The position numbers and the translations under genes are program-made. Positions 21,776 through 33,182 of a stretch of 64,000 bases of DNA are shown in pieces. The stretch comes from Halicephalobus mephisto (lineage: Eukaryota; Nematoda; Chromadorea; Rhabditida; Panagrolaimidae). The notes beneath the pieces are model-generated. The model searched no databases. It was not told the DNA's origin and saw nothing but the letters and a program-made list of their open reading frames with translations. Positions within the stretch are counted from its first letter, which is position 1, and each line of letters opens with the position of its first letter. The DNA lies in the NCBI GenBank assembly GCA_009193035.1, contig SWDT01000281.1:113662-177661 (forward strand), in the 5' to 3' direction.

Positions 21776-24700
21776 CTACAGATTTTCAGCAGAGATATAT
21801 TCAGTAATCCTTGAGTGGCTTAAGTAATGAGCCCAGTCCACATCTTTGGCTCTGAAAAATCATAGTTTAAAAATTAGAAATTATAATTCATGCTTGACGA
21901 AATTCAGAATTGATGAAACTTACAAAGACAATTTCATCGAATTGTTAACGTGACATTCAGATTGAACATGGGTATGGCAAGCTTTGTGGCAGACCATCCG
22001 ACAAGCTACAAGTTTCATTCGTAATATTTTTGTATTTTTTAAACCAGAATTTTTCCAAAGTTATGGAATCTTTGAAAATAAAGTGAAAAATTCCGAAATT
22101 TTAGAAATTTCTAGAATCGATGGATTTTTAAAAGTTTCTAAAATTCTGTAGAAACTACAATTTTGTAAAAATTCCTAGGATCTTGAAAAATACGGTAGAA
22201 AACTTTTAAATTTTCCAAAATCAGCAATTTTTGAAAATTTTTAATTAATTTCTTGATTTTTTAAAAACGTTTAATTTTTGATTTTTTGTAAAATTTTAAA
22301 TTAATTTTTTAATTTTCTATAAAACGTTTAATTTTTGATTTTTTGTAAAATTTTAAATTTTAAATTTAATTTTTTATAAAATGTTTAATTTTTGATTTTT
22401 TGTAAAATTTTTAATTTTAAATTCAATTTTTTAATTTTTTAAAAATGTTTAATTTTTAACAATATTATTATTTACCTCTACATTGATAGGCTTGCTTGTT
22501 GAAGCCAGTGGCAATTTTTCCACCACATGCGTTACAAACTATTCCTCTGTAAAATTTTTCAATTACAGTAAGATAATTTAAAAAAAATTTCGATTACCCA
22601 GAACTTTTGACTGCAACAAAAGTGTGATTTTTACACAAATGTAATTTTTTTCCTTTTTTCAAAATTCCCGCTGCAGCTGGTTCTCGTGCAATTGACGGTG
22701 GAATAAGAAAGTACCTAAAATTATATTTTAATTTTTAAATTTAAAAATTAACAAACTTGTTGTCAACACCACGTTGTAACTCAAGGACCAAAGTACATTT
22801 GCTATTTTCGTCACCCGTAAACCGTGCTAAAATCAGAATTTAAAAATAATTAAATTGATATTTGTAAAACGTAATTTTTATAAAATTTTTTGTAATTTTT
22901 GGATTCCCGAGTAAAAAGATGGAAAATAGTAAGTCTGGGAACTTTCATAAAAAATAAACCTTTTTTTAATTTTCTACGATAATCCTAAACATTCGTGTCG
23001 AGAAACTCCATAAAAATGTTTTGTAATATTGTGATTTTTGAATTGGCGCGTAAAGGGAGAGAGGTTTGTGGAAGTAGAAAAAACGGTAAATTTGGCAAAT
23101 TGTTATTGAACCTGACCCTCTCTCTCCACTCGCCCTGTCCTCTCTCTCCTTCCACTCGTTCGCTCGCTTTTTCTACCTAAATTTTGGGATTTTCCATAAA
23201 GTTTTAGAATTTTGCGTAAGTGATATTTTACAAACGGTTGATTTTTGTAATAATAATTTTCCTGAATCCCCACGTAGAAGAAGGGAGATTTGTGAGAATT
23301 GAAAAAATGGTAAATTTGGAAAATTATTGTTGAAACTAATTTCCTCTCGTTCTTTTTCGACTCTTCTTTTTTAAGTTGTTTAACTTTTTAAAAATCTCGA
23401 AAATATGAGTTGAGGGAATTTTGTAAAAATATTGATTTTTGAGTTTTATAATAGTGTAATTTCGAAATCTCCAATTTACCGTGGTCATCGTATTCACGCC
23501 CGCAGGGGGCCTGGGACTGGTCCCTGGAAGGAGGACAAGACTCTGTTTCTATCAAGGACGGGCTTGCGGGATCTGCACTCTTCGATCTACCGTACTGTCT
23601 TCGTCTTCTGTTAATTCTTTCTTTCAAGTCGCCGAAAAAGGATCTTTCTCGTTTTCGTTTTTCACTTCCACTTCTTCTGTTGTCCGTGAACCTCGGGGAC
23701 AAGTCCGGATGAGTGTCGTGTTGTATTTTATCGTAATTAATCTGGTCATGATTAATTTGATCCTTTAGCTGAACCGATTGAGTTGGATGGATAACTTTGT
23801 GGACGATCGTCGATTGACTGTGTTCTTCGCTCGGTTGTCGACGAAACAGGTCTTCTCTGGAATACGGGTCGTGGGGATCGTAGGGGGACAAATCGAATTG
23901 ATTCTGAATCTGCGGTTGTTCGTTGGTTCTATGAACTCCTTTGACGGTTACTGTAGTTGTTTTTGTAGAAATAGGTTCCAAATTGTCAACATCCCTGAGG
24001 GACCCTAGACCACTGCCTAAGGGCTTGGTCGAGTTAGTTACAGTTTCAGTCAGGATTTCCCCGTTTTGGTTGACTAAGCGGACTTGTCTAGTGTGGGTCC
24101 CGACTCTGGCGGCTTTGGAATCTGCAGAAAAATCAAACTAAAAAAAAATAAATAATTTAAAAAAAAAATTTAATCGAACTTGAACAAGAAGAGTTCCGTT
24201 GACGTCATCGTTGTGATACGGTCGGCCTTGGAGTTTCAGATATTGAACGGGATTTCTTGTTTTGATTAACTCATTTATCCCGACAATGGCCAATCCGACA
24301 AATGAATTTTCGGCGTTTTTATCGGAATTTGATGGATTGTAAATTTCGAACAAAATTTCATCGCTTCCGTTGGACAGATCACTAAATAAATAAAAACATT
24401 ATAAAATTCAAAAATAAACTTTTTTATAAAATCGTTCCAAAATAAATTTTTAAAATTACAGTAACCTAAAATTTCGATGTTTCGTAATCAAAAAAAAATT
24501 TCGTTAGGAAATGGTCCCGACACGAAATTTTGGAACTTTTCGAAACTAATATTATAAATTCAAAAATAAACTTTTTTATAAAATCTTTTAAATTTCAGAT
24601 TTTCGATGAATTTTAAAGTCCCAAAATATGTTAAATTTTGAAAAATTCCAAAATTTCGAAAGATTTAATTTTTTAAATTTCGGAATTTTCTAAATTTTAC

Positions 24701-27700
24701 AAGATTTTAAAATATAATTTAAGTTTTAAAATCTTTTTAATTTTAATAATTTTTAATTAAAAAATTACAAATCAAAGGTCTCGTCCCAGTTGGGATTCCT
24801 TCCTTGGGCCATCGAAGTCACGTATTTCCTCTGGGGTTCATCCATTTCAATGATCACAAATGGATTTTCATTGACTAAAATAAAAATTGAAAATTAGTTT
24901 TTAAATTTACTTACCTTCTTTTATTTTTAAATCGTAGGCACGTAGAACATTGACGTGAAGTCGATTTGGAGTCTTGGATGAACGTGAATGTTCGGCGGTA
25001 TCCTGCAAGCGGATTTGTGAAATCAATTAAATCCGTGCCAAGGTCGATATCAAAATCAAAGTCAAACCTGCAGGTTGCACGCAACATTCTAGCAAGTTGG
25101 TAGAGATTTTTGTTTAATTTTATGAAAAATTAAAAGTCAAGCCTGCAGGTTGCATGCAATATTCTAGCAACTAGGTCGATATCAAAATCAAAGTCAAACC
25201 TGCAGGTTGCATGCAATATTCTAGCAAGTTGGTAGAGATTTTTATGTTTAATTTTATGAAAGATTAGAAGTCAAGCCTGCAGGTTGCATGCAATATTCTA
25301 GCAACTAGGTCGATATTAAAATTAAATTTGCAGTTTGCTTGCAACGTTTTGACAGATCGGTCAGATTTCTGTCTTTACGTTTAAGATTTTGGAATTAAAG
25401 TTGAGCTTGCACTTTGCTTGCAATGTTTCGATAGATTGGCTTATATAACTGTTGTATAAAAATTTAATTTTGATTTTGATATCGACTTTTTGTGGACTTC
25501 AGTGCTGGATAAGCAAGCTTACGTTGGATTGGTAGAGCTTTTTGACGACATCATTAACTGCATTTTCTCCGAAATCTTGTTCCCTCAAGGTTTCTGGAGC
25601 AGAATCCAACTTGAAATTCAGAATCGAAGCTCCAGCAGATTTCGTAATGATGTCATGAAGCTCGGCAGCTTCTGGACCAGTAACCTGGAAAATTTCACTT
25701 TTTAAACACGGAAATTACAAAAAAAACCATTTTTCAAATTGTAATTTTTGGATTCCCGAGTAAAAAGATGGAAAATAGTAAGTCTGGGAACTTTCATAAA
25801 AAATAAACCTTTTATTTTCTACGACAATCCTAAACATTCGTGTCGAGAAACTTCATAAAAATGTTTTGTAATATTGTGATTTTTGAATTGGCGCGTAAAG
25901 GGAGAGAGGTTTGTGGAAGTAGAAAAAACGGTAAATTTGGCAAATTGTTATTGAACCTGACCCTCTCTCTCCACTCGCCCTGTCCTCTCTCTCTTTCCAC
26001 TCGTTCGCTCGCTTTTTTTCTTCTTTTACCTAAATTTTAAATTTTTCTAAAACACTAAGAATTCGCGACGAGAAAATTTTGTAAAAAGTAACTTTAAATT
26101 TCTACAATAATGTAATTTTTTGAATTTTCGTGTAAACAGAAAAAAGTGGTGATTTTTACCTAAAATTCGCTGTTTTTTATTTTTTTTAATTAAATTTTAG
26201 GATTTCCTTTAAAATGCCGAAATTTTGTGTTGAGAAAATTCTGCAAAAAATTCCATTTTGGATTTTTGTGTAATTAAATACCAAAAATACCGTACTCTTC
26301 CGTTGTCGTTATCGTACAAGATTATTTGACTTGTTGGGGCTTCCACAAAGCAGACAATGATATGTGGATGATCGGCGATATAGGCAACTCTAATGTCGAC
26401 CTGAAAACTGCCTAAAGTTTGTGGGACAAAAACCAACACGTGATATCAACTGATAAGAAAAAAAATGAAAAGATTACGTCTGCGTCAATGTTGGAAAGAA
26501 GGGCTTCGTAGTTGTTTACGACAAATTTGTCATTTTTTCGTTTTGAAGTGACCAGTTTCAAAGTAGCGTTTTTGACGAACACATGGGCTTTTGCAGACTG
26601 TAATTATTACTGTAATTCTATATTTTAAAAATTTCTCACAATTTGATCAACAGGACCATTAGTGATTTGAAAATTCGAAAATTCTGGAAGATCTATTTGG
26701 CCCGGTTCAACGTTACGGTCAAATTTCAAATCATACGGTTCCTAAAATTTTATATTTTATATTTTTTGTATTTTTTGTATTTTTATAATTACATCATGCA
26801 ATAATCGCTTTGCCGCGTCGTCGAGAGCAGTAATCAGTTCCGAATTAAATTGACCAAATTTTTTATCCATGTGCACATGAGCGTGAAGCCATCGGACCAC
26901 CGTGTTGATTAACGTACTTGCCCTTTCTTCGTTTGGTCCATTGACTAGATTGCTGAAAAATAATATTTTTGTAAAAAAACAAAAAAGAATTGTTTCGATT
27001 TTTTTGAATTTTCTAAAATTCGAGATTTCAGATTGTTTTGAAGTTTTTATTGGATTCTGGGAAAATTCTAAGAAGTTCCAAAATCTTCACCGAGATTCTA
27101 AAATTTCGAAATTTTTCATCAGATTCTGCGAAATTTTGGAAATTTTTTAAAAAATTTATAAAACTTCAGAAATCAACCAGATTCTGAAAGATTCTACGAA
27201 ATTCTAAAAATTTTTAAAAAATTTAGATAACTTCAGAAATCTACCAGATTCTGAAAGATTCTACGAAATTCTAAAAAATTTTTAGAAAATTTATAAAACT
27301 TCAGAAATCTATCAGATCTTAGAAGATTCTAGAAATTTTCAAAGAATTTAAGAGCTTCAGAATCTTCATTGAGATTCTAAAATTTCGAAATTTTTCATCA
27401 GATTTTGGAAAATTTTCCAATTTTTTACAAGATTCTAGAACCTTCTAAAAAAATTTTAAGATTTTAGAAAATTAAAAATTTATAAAAATAAAATTTTGAA
27501 TTTTTTGATTCTGAAAAGTTTCAAAATCTTCATCGAGATTCTAAAATGTTTCAGAATTTTCTACAGTACTTTAAAAAATCTTAGAATTTAGTAAAATATT
27601 CTAATTTTTAATTTTATTAAATATTTACCCCAAATTGTTAACAGGAACATTGAGAGAATTTCCGATAGTTTGATCTTGACCTTTTTGACCTCCTTGACCT

Positions 27701-27804
27701 CCTTGACCTTCTCCAGATGTCTGTCTTCCTAGTTTAAATACGATAAAATAACAAAGAGCTCCAACTAGAATCCATGATATCGCCAGCCACGCCAAGTTGC
27801 TCAT
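21776..27804 (-). CDS. ER-anchored SMP-C2-C1 lipid-transfer protein (TMEM24/PDZD8-like)
   Basis: Fifteen exons keep frame throughout (27629-27804, 26793-26952, 26640-26741, 26478-26597, 26296-26400, 25523-25684, 24915-25002, 24769-24874, 24180-24381, 23480-24137, 22757-22826, 22598-22714, 22476-22546, 21924-22005, 21776-21851), giving 764 residues. A membrane segment lies at residues ~4-24 (LAWLAISWILVGALCYFIVF). A lipid-binding SMP-like domain follows at ~60-275 (STLINTVVRWLHAH, FDRNVEPGQIDLPEF), then a C2 domain at ~285-407 (LHVNVLRAYDLK, NPNWDETFDF). A long charged linker ends in an Arg-rich segment (RINRRRRQ), and a C1 zinc finger occupies 680-730 with the full H-x12-C-x2-C-x14-C-x2-C-x4-H-x2-C-x7-C spacing. 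TM-SMP-C2 order is that of C2CD2/TMEM24; a C-terminal C1 recalls PDZD8, but no PDZ domain was seen. The inferred role is lipid transfer at ER contacts, possibly controlled by diacylglycerol. Start chosen because the anchor then lies at the extreme N-terminus. Confidence 0.88.
22891..23176 (+). repeat. Recent intron-to-intron duplication, copy A
   Basis: About 285 bp, starting TGTAATTTTTGGATTCCCGA and including a full dispersed pyrimidine-tract element. It is almost identical to 25740-26020. It sits in the intron between the 658-nt linker exon and the next exon of the SMP-C2-C1 gene. Confidence 0.9.
25020..25480. repeat. Interspersed array around CCTGCAGGTTGCATGCAATA
   Basis: About five imperfect units share TCAAAGTCAAACCTGCAGG, then TTGCATGCAATATTCTAGCA and a GGTCGATATC-type joint. 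The same motif family reappears as GCCTGCAACATTCGGGCAG at 43900-44320 and 53260-53370, so this is a local expansion of a dispersed repeat. It lies in an intron of the SMP-C2-C1 gene. Confidence 0.8.
25740..26020 (+). repeat. Recent intron-to-intron duplication, copy B
   Basis: Near-identical partner of 22891-23176 in the same orientation, in a different intron of the same gene. The main difference is a few bases in the pyrimidine tract and in a T-run. Confidence 0.9.
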
Positions 27805-30800
27805 TCGATCGAAATCGCTTGAGAAAAACTGAAAATTTTATTTTTTTTTGCAAATTTTCAACGCGCTAATTTGACGTTAAAATATCCAATAATAAATATA
27901 AAATTTTATTAAAAAAAATAAAATTTTTTACAAAATTATTTTGACACGAATTTTTGGGATTTTATAAAAAATTATAAAATTTAGGTAAAAAAATAAAGAA
28001 AAAAGCGAGTGGGGACAGAGCGAGTCGACTTTGGCACAGTTGCCAGATTTTCCATTTTTACGGTTCTTTCGACTTTTTCGCGGGAATTTAAAAAATAATT
28101 ATTAAAAAATTTAAAAATAATTTTCGCAAAATTATATATTTAAAATTTATGTAAAAAAAGAAAGTCAATTTTGGTACTGTTGCCATTTTTTCCATTTTCA
28201 CGTGGGAATTCAGAAATTCAAAAAAATCAAATCTCAATTTAAAATTTTTTTATTAAATTATGTTTAAAATTTCAATATTTGGATTTTGTTAAAAAAGTTC
28301 GTTAAAAGATCAAGTTGTTGAAAAATCAAATCTTAATTTAAAATTTTTTAATTAAATTATGTTTAAAATTTCAATATTTGGATTTTGTTAAAAAAGTTCG
28401 TTAAAAAATCAAACCTTAATTTAAAAATTTTTTTTATTAAATTACATTTAAAATTTCAATATTTGGATTTTGTTAAAAAAGTTCGTTAAAAAATCAAATC
28501 TTAATTTTAAAAAATTTTAATTAAATTACGTTTAAAATTTCAATATTTGGATTTTGTTAAAAAAGTTCGTTAAAAGATCAAATTCAAAAAAATCAAATCT
28601 TAATTTAAAAAATTTTTAATTAAATTACGTTTAAAATCTCAATATTTGGATTTTGTTAAAAAAGTTCGTTAAAAGATCAAGTTCTTGAAAAATCAAAATG
28701 ATTTCACTCATCATTGACGAAGTAAATATTCGTTTTAACGTTAGTTGTACACTCTTGAATCCGAGTGGGAAAGAGTAATTCAAAATTTTCGAAATCAACG
28801 AGTCCCGGGTGCTATACTCAACAATAGTGACTCCCGTGCTTTTGTCCCGAGAGTCGTTTTCGCGATCAGCCTTTTCAAATCCAACGGGAATTTGGCGCTT
28901 CGTTTTTCACCCTGTTGCCTCTTGGCCACTTTGTTCTCTAACTTCCTAGTTGACGATATATTGCTTATTGAACCGACACACAAGTGGCCGGTCGTTTACT
29001 CGGGATTTCCAGATCATCAAGGAAACGACATCCTGCAAATAAACAATTTTCGAAAAAATTTATTGTCATTTTTAAAATAAGCTTTAAATTGATGAGAATT
29101 TTCAGAATATTGTGGAAAATTTAGAATTTTATAGTTTTGTAAGATTTTCTGAAATTTTATAAACTACTGTGAAAAGTTTTGAATTTTTAAGCACTTTGTA
29201 GATGATTCTGGAATTTTTATAATTTTATAATAAATTTCAAAATCCACAAAAAACTCTAAAAAATAAATTTTTCTAGGAACTGTAAATGATTCTGGAATTT
29301 TTATAATTTTATAATAAATTCCAGAATCCACAAAAAACTCTAAAAATTAAAGATTTTTTAGGAATTTTGTAGATGATTTTGAAATTTTTATAATTTTATA
29401 ATAAATTCTAGAACCCACAAAAACTCTAAAAAATAAATTTTTCTAGGAACTGTAAATGATTCTGGAATTTTTATAATTTTATAATAAATTCCAGAATCCA
29501 CAAAAAACTCTAAAAATTAAAGATTTTTTAGGAATTTTGTAGATGATTTTGAAATTTTTATAATTTTATAATAAATTCTAGAATCCACAAAAACTCTAAA
29601 AAATAAATTTTTCTAGGAACTGTAGATGATTCTGAAATTTCGTAAAAACTTTTGAATTCTGAAAATTTAATTAAATATTTTCGAATTTTCTGGAATTTTT
29701 CGAAATTTTTTAGAATTTTTTGGAATTTTCGAAAATTTTTGGAAATTTTAAAATTCTATAAAAACTTTAATTTTAGAAGTTTGTAAAATTTCGAAATTTT
29801 TTAAAATTTAAAATTTCTGAAATTTCGAAATTTTTTAAAATTTAAAATTTCTGAAATTTTTTAAGAAAAATTTTAATTTTATAGTACTGTTATTTTGACA
29901 TTTGTTGAATTATAATTACATATTCATAAATGATGTATTTTATTTAGAATATATGATTTTGAAATTTGAGAGCTTAAATTTTGCAAAAATTATAATTTAA
30001 AATTTTTTAAAATAGAAAATTAACCATTACGGAAAGCAAAATATTTTTTTTTCGAATTAAAAATAATTCAAAAATAAAATGCAACTTTTTCTGAATGAGA
30101 AGTTTTCAGACACACTGTGGACGGCCCATGAAACGCCCTGAGGGCTTTCATTACACACGAGGCTGATCAAAAATCAACTTATAACCTTTTTTAGCTTTTT
30201 CGAATTACATCAAACACTCCCATGACGTTATTGGAATAAGCTGAATTACGTATTCTTTGACTTTAATATTATAGTATGCAAAGTGTATTTTCAATAAGAA
30301 GCAGAATTTTGCTCAATTCTAAATGTTTCTGAAAATTTCCGGAACTTTTTAAAACTTCCAAATTTGTAGAAATTAAAAAATTAAAAATTGGGAAATTTAA
30401 AAACTTTTAGAAATTAGCAAATTTTAGGAATTTAAAAATTAAGAAATTTAAAAATTCCCAAAATTAGAAAATTTAAAAAATTCTATAAAAACTTCCGGGA
30501 TTTTGTAGGATTTGTTAGAAATTTTTAGAATCCACTGGAAAATTCTGAAGTCATAGCATACCGTAGAGAATTCTGAACTTTTTGAATATTTAGAATTTTA
30601 TAAAAATCATTGAAATTTTTTAGTTTTCTGAAAATTTTTAGAGTTTTCTAAAATTTAAAAAATTTAATAAAAATTAAAAAGATTTTCAAAATTCGTGTCG
30701 AGAAGATTTTTGTAATAATTTTTATAAAGTTAATTTATTTTTTAAAATATTTATTTTTATCGAAATTAATTTATTTTTTTAATATTTATTTTTATCGAAA

Positions 30801-31160
30801 TTTATATTTTTTTAATATTTATTTTTATCGAAATTTTTTAAAATATTTATTTTTATCGAAATTTTTTAAAATATTTATTTTTATTGAAATTTTTTAAAAT
30901 ATTTATTTTTATTTTTCACAATTTTGTGATATTTTAAGTCTTTTATATTTAGAAGATATAATCATCAGAATGTGTTAGAAAGGCCTAAATCCGGTATTAT
31001 GTCATGTCTTCAACCGCCGGAGATAATCCGGGTTTAGAAGATCGTTGAAACAATTTTCTTACGGAATTAATAATTTTACATATTTTTAAAATTTATTTTA
31101 AGGAATTTTTCAGAAAAAACGTTAAAATTTAAACTTTCGGAAGACTACTAAAGCCTCTGT
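27805..31160. other. Divergent intergenic region, left half: arrays and one unique island
   Basis: 5' flank of the SMP-C2-C1 gene. It has reverse-oriented dispersed elements near 27965-28090 and 28140-28215, and five 85-100-bp units at 28260-28690 (core ATATTTGGATTTTGTTAAAA). It also has about five ~85-bp units at 29200-29640 (core TTTTATAATTTTATAATAAA). A unique GC-richer island at 28690-29040 has open frames on both strands but no confident exon; on minus it follows TTTGCAG and could hold an upstream 5' exon. A small hairpin lies near 30131-30150 (GAAACGCCCTGAGGGCTTTC). Confidence 0.6.
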
Positions 31161-33182
31161 TACGCCCATCTCTTGACTACGTTGCAGTTCTGTGAGGCTG
31201 GTGTGCTTCTTTTGCATGTGCCGTCGATGGTGTCCTCGCGGGCAGTCGCTGACGTGAATCGAAAACTGAAACAACGCCATTCATCGTTCTAGCTGTATGT
31301 GGCAGTAAGTGCATGAATAGCCATAATTCTAAACCGTCTTTTGTTTTTTGATGGATTCTAATGGCCAGAAAATTTACTGTAAATTTATTCAAAGAAAAAA
31401 CTATTAATAATTATTTCCATTTTATTACAGTATTCATATCTGGTGAAATTTATTAATTTCTTGGTGTTAATTAACTAGTGTTTTTTTGTTCTTTTTGAAA
31501 TATTGAAAAAGAACAAAAAAGACAGGTTGTTCATCGTTTAACGCGTGTACACACGAACCACATATGCAACTAACGTTCTGAGATCAAAACGTGCTATAAC
31601 GTCGTGCGGTGGACGTCGTTGTTGTGCTCATCTTGTTGGTTGCTGCAATACTATTCCGGTGAAACTTCAGCAACATAACTATTTAAACTGTTGTAACTTT
31701 TTAGTTGCTGTAATACTATCCCGGTGAATTTTTGGCAGTATTATTTATTAAACGATTTTCATTTTTTGGTTGATACATCATTTTTGGCGGAACTTTGGTA
31801 TCATTAATCAACCGAATCTGACTTTCTAGTTGTTGTAACACCATTTCGGTGAAAGTTCTATAATATTGTTAATTGAACAAGAACTTTCGGGTTGTTAGAA
31901 TACCGTTCTGACGAGTCTGTGCTGCACAATTTGGAAAATTTCAACTTTGATTGTACACACTATTTCGGTGGAACTTTGGTATCATTGATTAATCGACTCT
32001 AATTTGCTATTTGCTGTAACACTGTTCCGGTGAGAGTTGCGTAATATTATTGCTCAAAGTACAACTTTCGGATTATTACAGTACTACTTTGGTGACGTTC
32101 TATTACGCGAGTCGAGAAACTTTAATTTTTACGTGTTGCGCCATTCTGGTGAGATTACTATATCATTATTTGGATTATTTTTAACTTTTAGCTGGTGCAA
32201 CGCTACTCCGGTGAAAGTTGTACAATATTGTCACTTAAAGTACAACCTTTGGATTACTACAGTACTGTTTTTGTGACGTCTTCTTGCGCGAGTTGAAGCA
32301 CTTTAAATTTCTGTTCTTGCGCCATTCTGGTGAGATTACTATATCATTATTTGGATTATTTTTAACTTTTCAGTTGCTGCAACACTATTCTCGTAAAAGG
32401 ACTACAATATTGTCACTTAAAGTACAACCTTTGGATTATTACAGTACTGTTTTGGTGACGTTTTATTGCGCGAGTTGAAGCACTAAATTTCTGTTACGCC
32501 ATTCTGGTGAGATTACTATATCATTATTTGGACTATTTTTAACTTTTAGTTGCTGCAACACTATTCTCGTAAAAGGACTACAATATTGTTAGTTAAGAAG
32601 TAATTTCCCAAGTATTACAACACTATTCCTTTGGGATTCCGCTGCTGCAGCTGAGCGATTCTAAAATCTCAGTTACTACACAATTCCGGCAGAAACACAA
32701 CGTTGTTATTACTTGTACTACAACTCCGTGTTTGTTACAATACTGTTTTGCTAAGAGTTTGTATTACTAGTTAACGTATTGTAACTTTGTAGTTACTACA
32801 ACTTATTTCGGTGGAACTTTTACAACGTTATTTGGATTTTTTAGTAGTGGATATTTCTACTAAATACTACTTTTATCGTTTTTGGAATTCTTCATATTGT
32901 ATTTGTCTGTAGTAACACGCCATTTGTCACGCTTACGGAGTTGCCGACAACGACTTTTACATTCACGCAAGAGACGGGCTAACGCTGCGAATTTTTTGCC
33001 TTCTCTTGACTTTTAGAAACTCCACAAACATTAGTTAAACTCTATGAACTAGAAGAACCAAGTTTTATTTGCAAGTTAAAATTTAATTTTTTGTGAAAAA
33101 ATTTTAAACAAAGTATTTTTCTCGAAATTCGGGTCCAATTTATCTCTAATTTTCTTCTGAATTTGTCAACTTCCATTCAAAA
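31161..33182. other. Upstream region of Capicua with an island and a satellite
   Basis: A unique GC-rich island at 31160-31400 is followed by the degenerate ~180-bp satellite (listed separately) and about 530 bp of leader sequence before the Capicua start codon. No splice-consistent coding exon was found. The region probably includes the Capicua promoter. Confidence 0.5.
31600..32650. repeat. Degenerate ~180-bp satellite upstream of Capicua
   Basis: The best copies are anchored by CCATTCTGGTGAGATTACTA at 32141, 32322 and 32499 (spacings 181 and ~178). Each carries TTGCTGCAACACTATTCYCG, AGTACAACCTTTGGATTA and TACAGTACTGTTTTGGTGAC. Older diverged copies with CGGTGGAACTTTGGTATCAT occur near 31960 and 31775, giving about six copies in all. 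Within each monomer a shorter theme recurs, TTGYTGYAACACTATTCCGG, so the monomer itself arose from a ~45-60-bp unit. Confidence 0.85.

Noticed and set aside
28745..29080. 111-codon plus-strand frame and a 62-codon minus frame
   Set aside because: No recognisable domain and no splice partner; kept only as a unique island that may hold a 5' exon of the SMP-C2-C1 gene.
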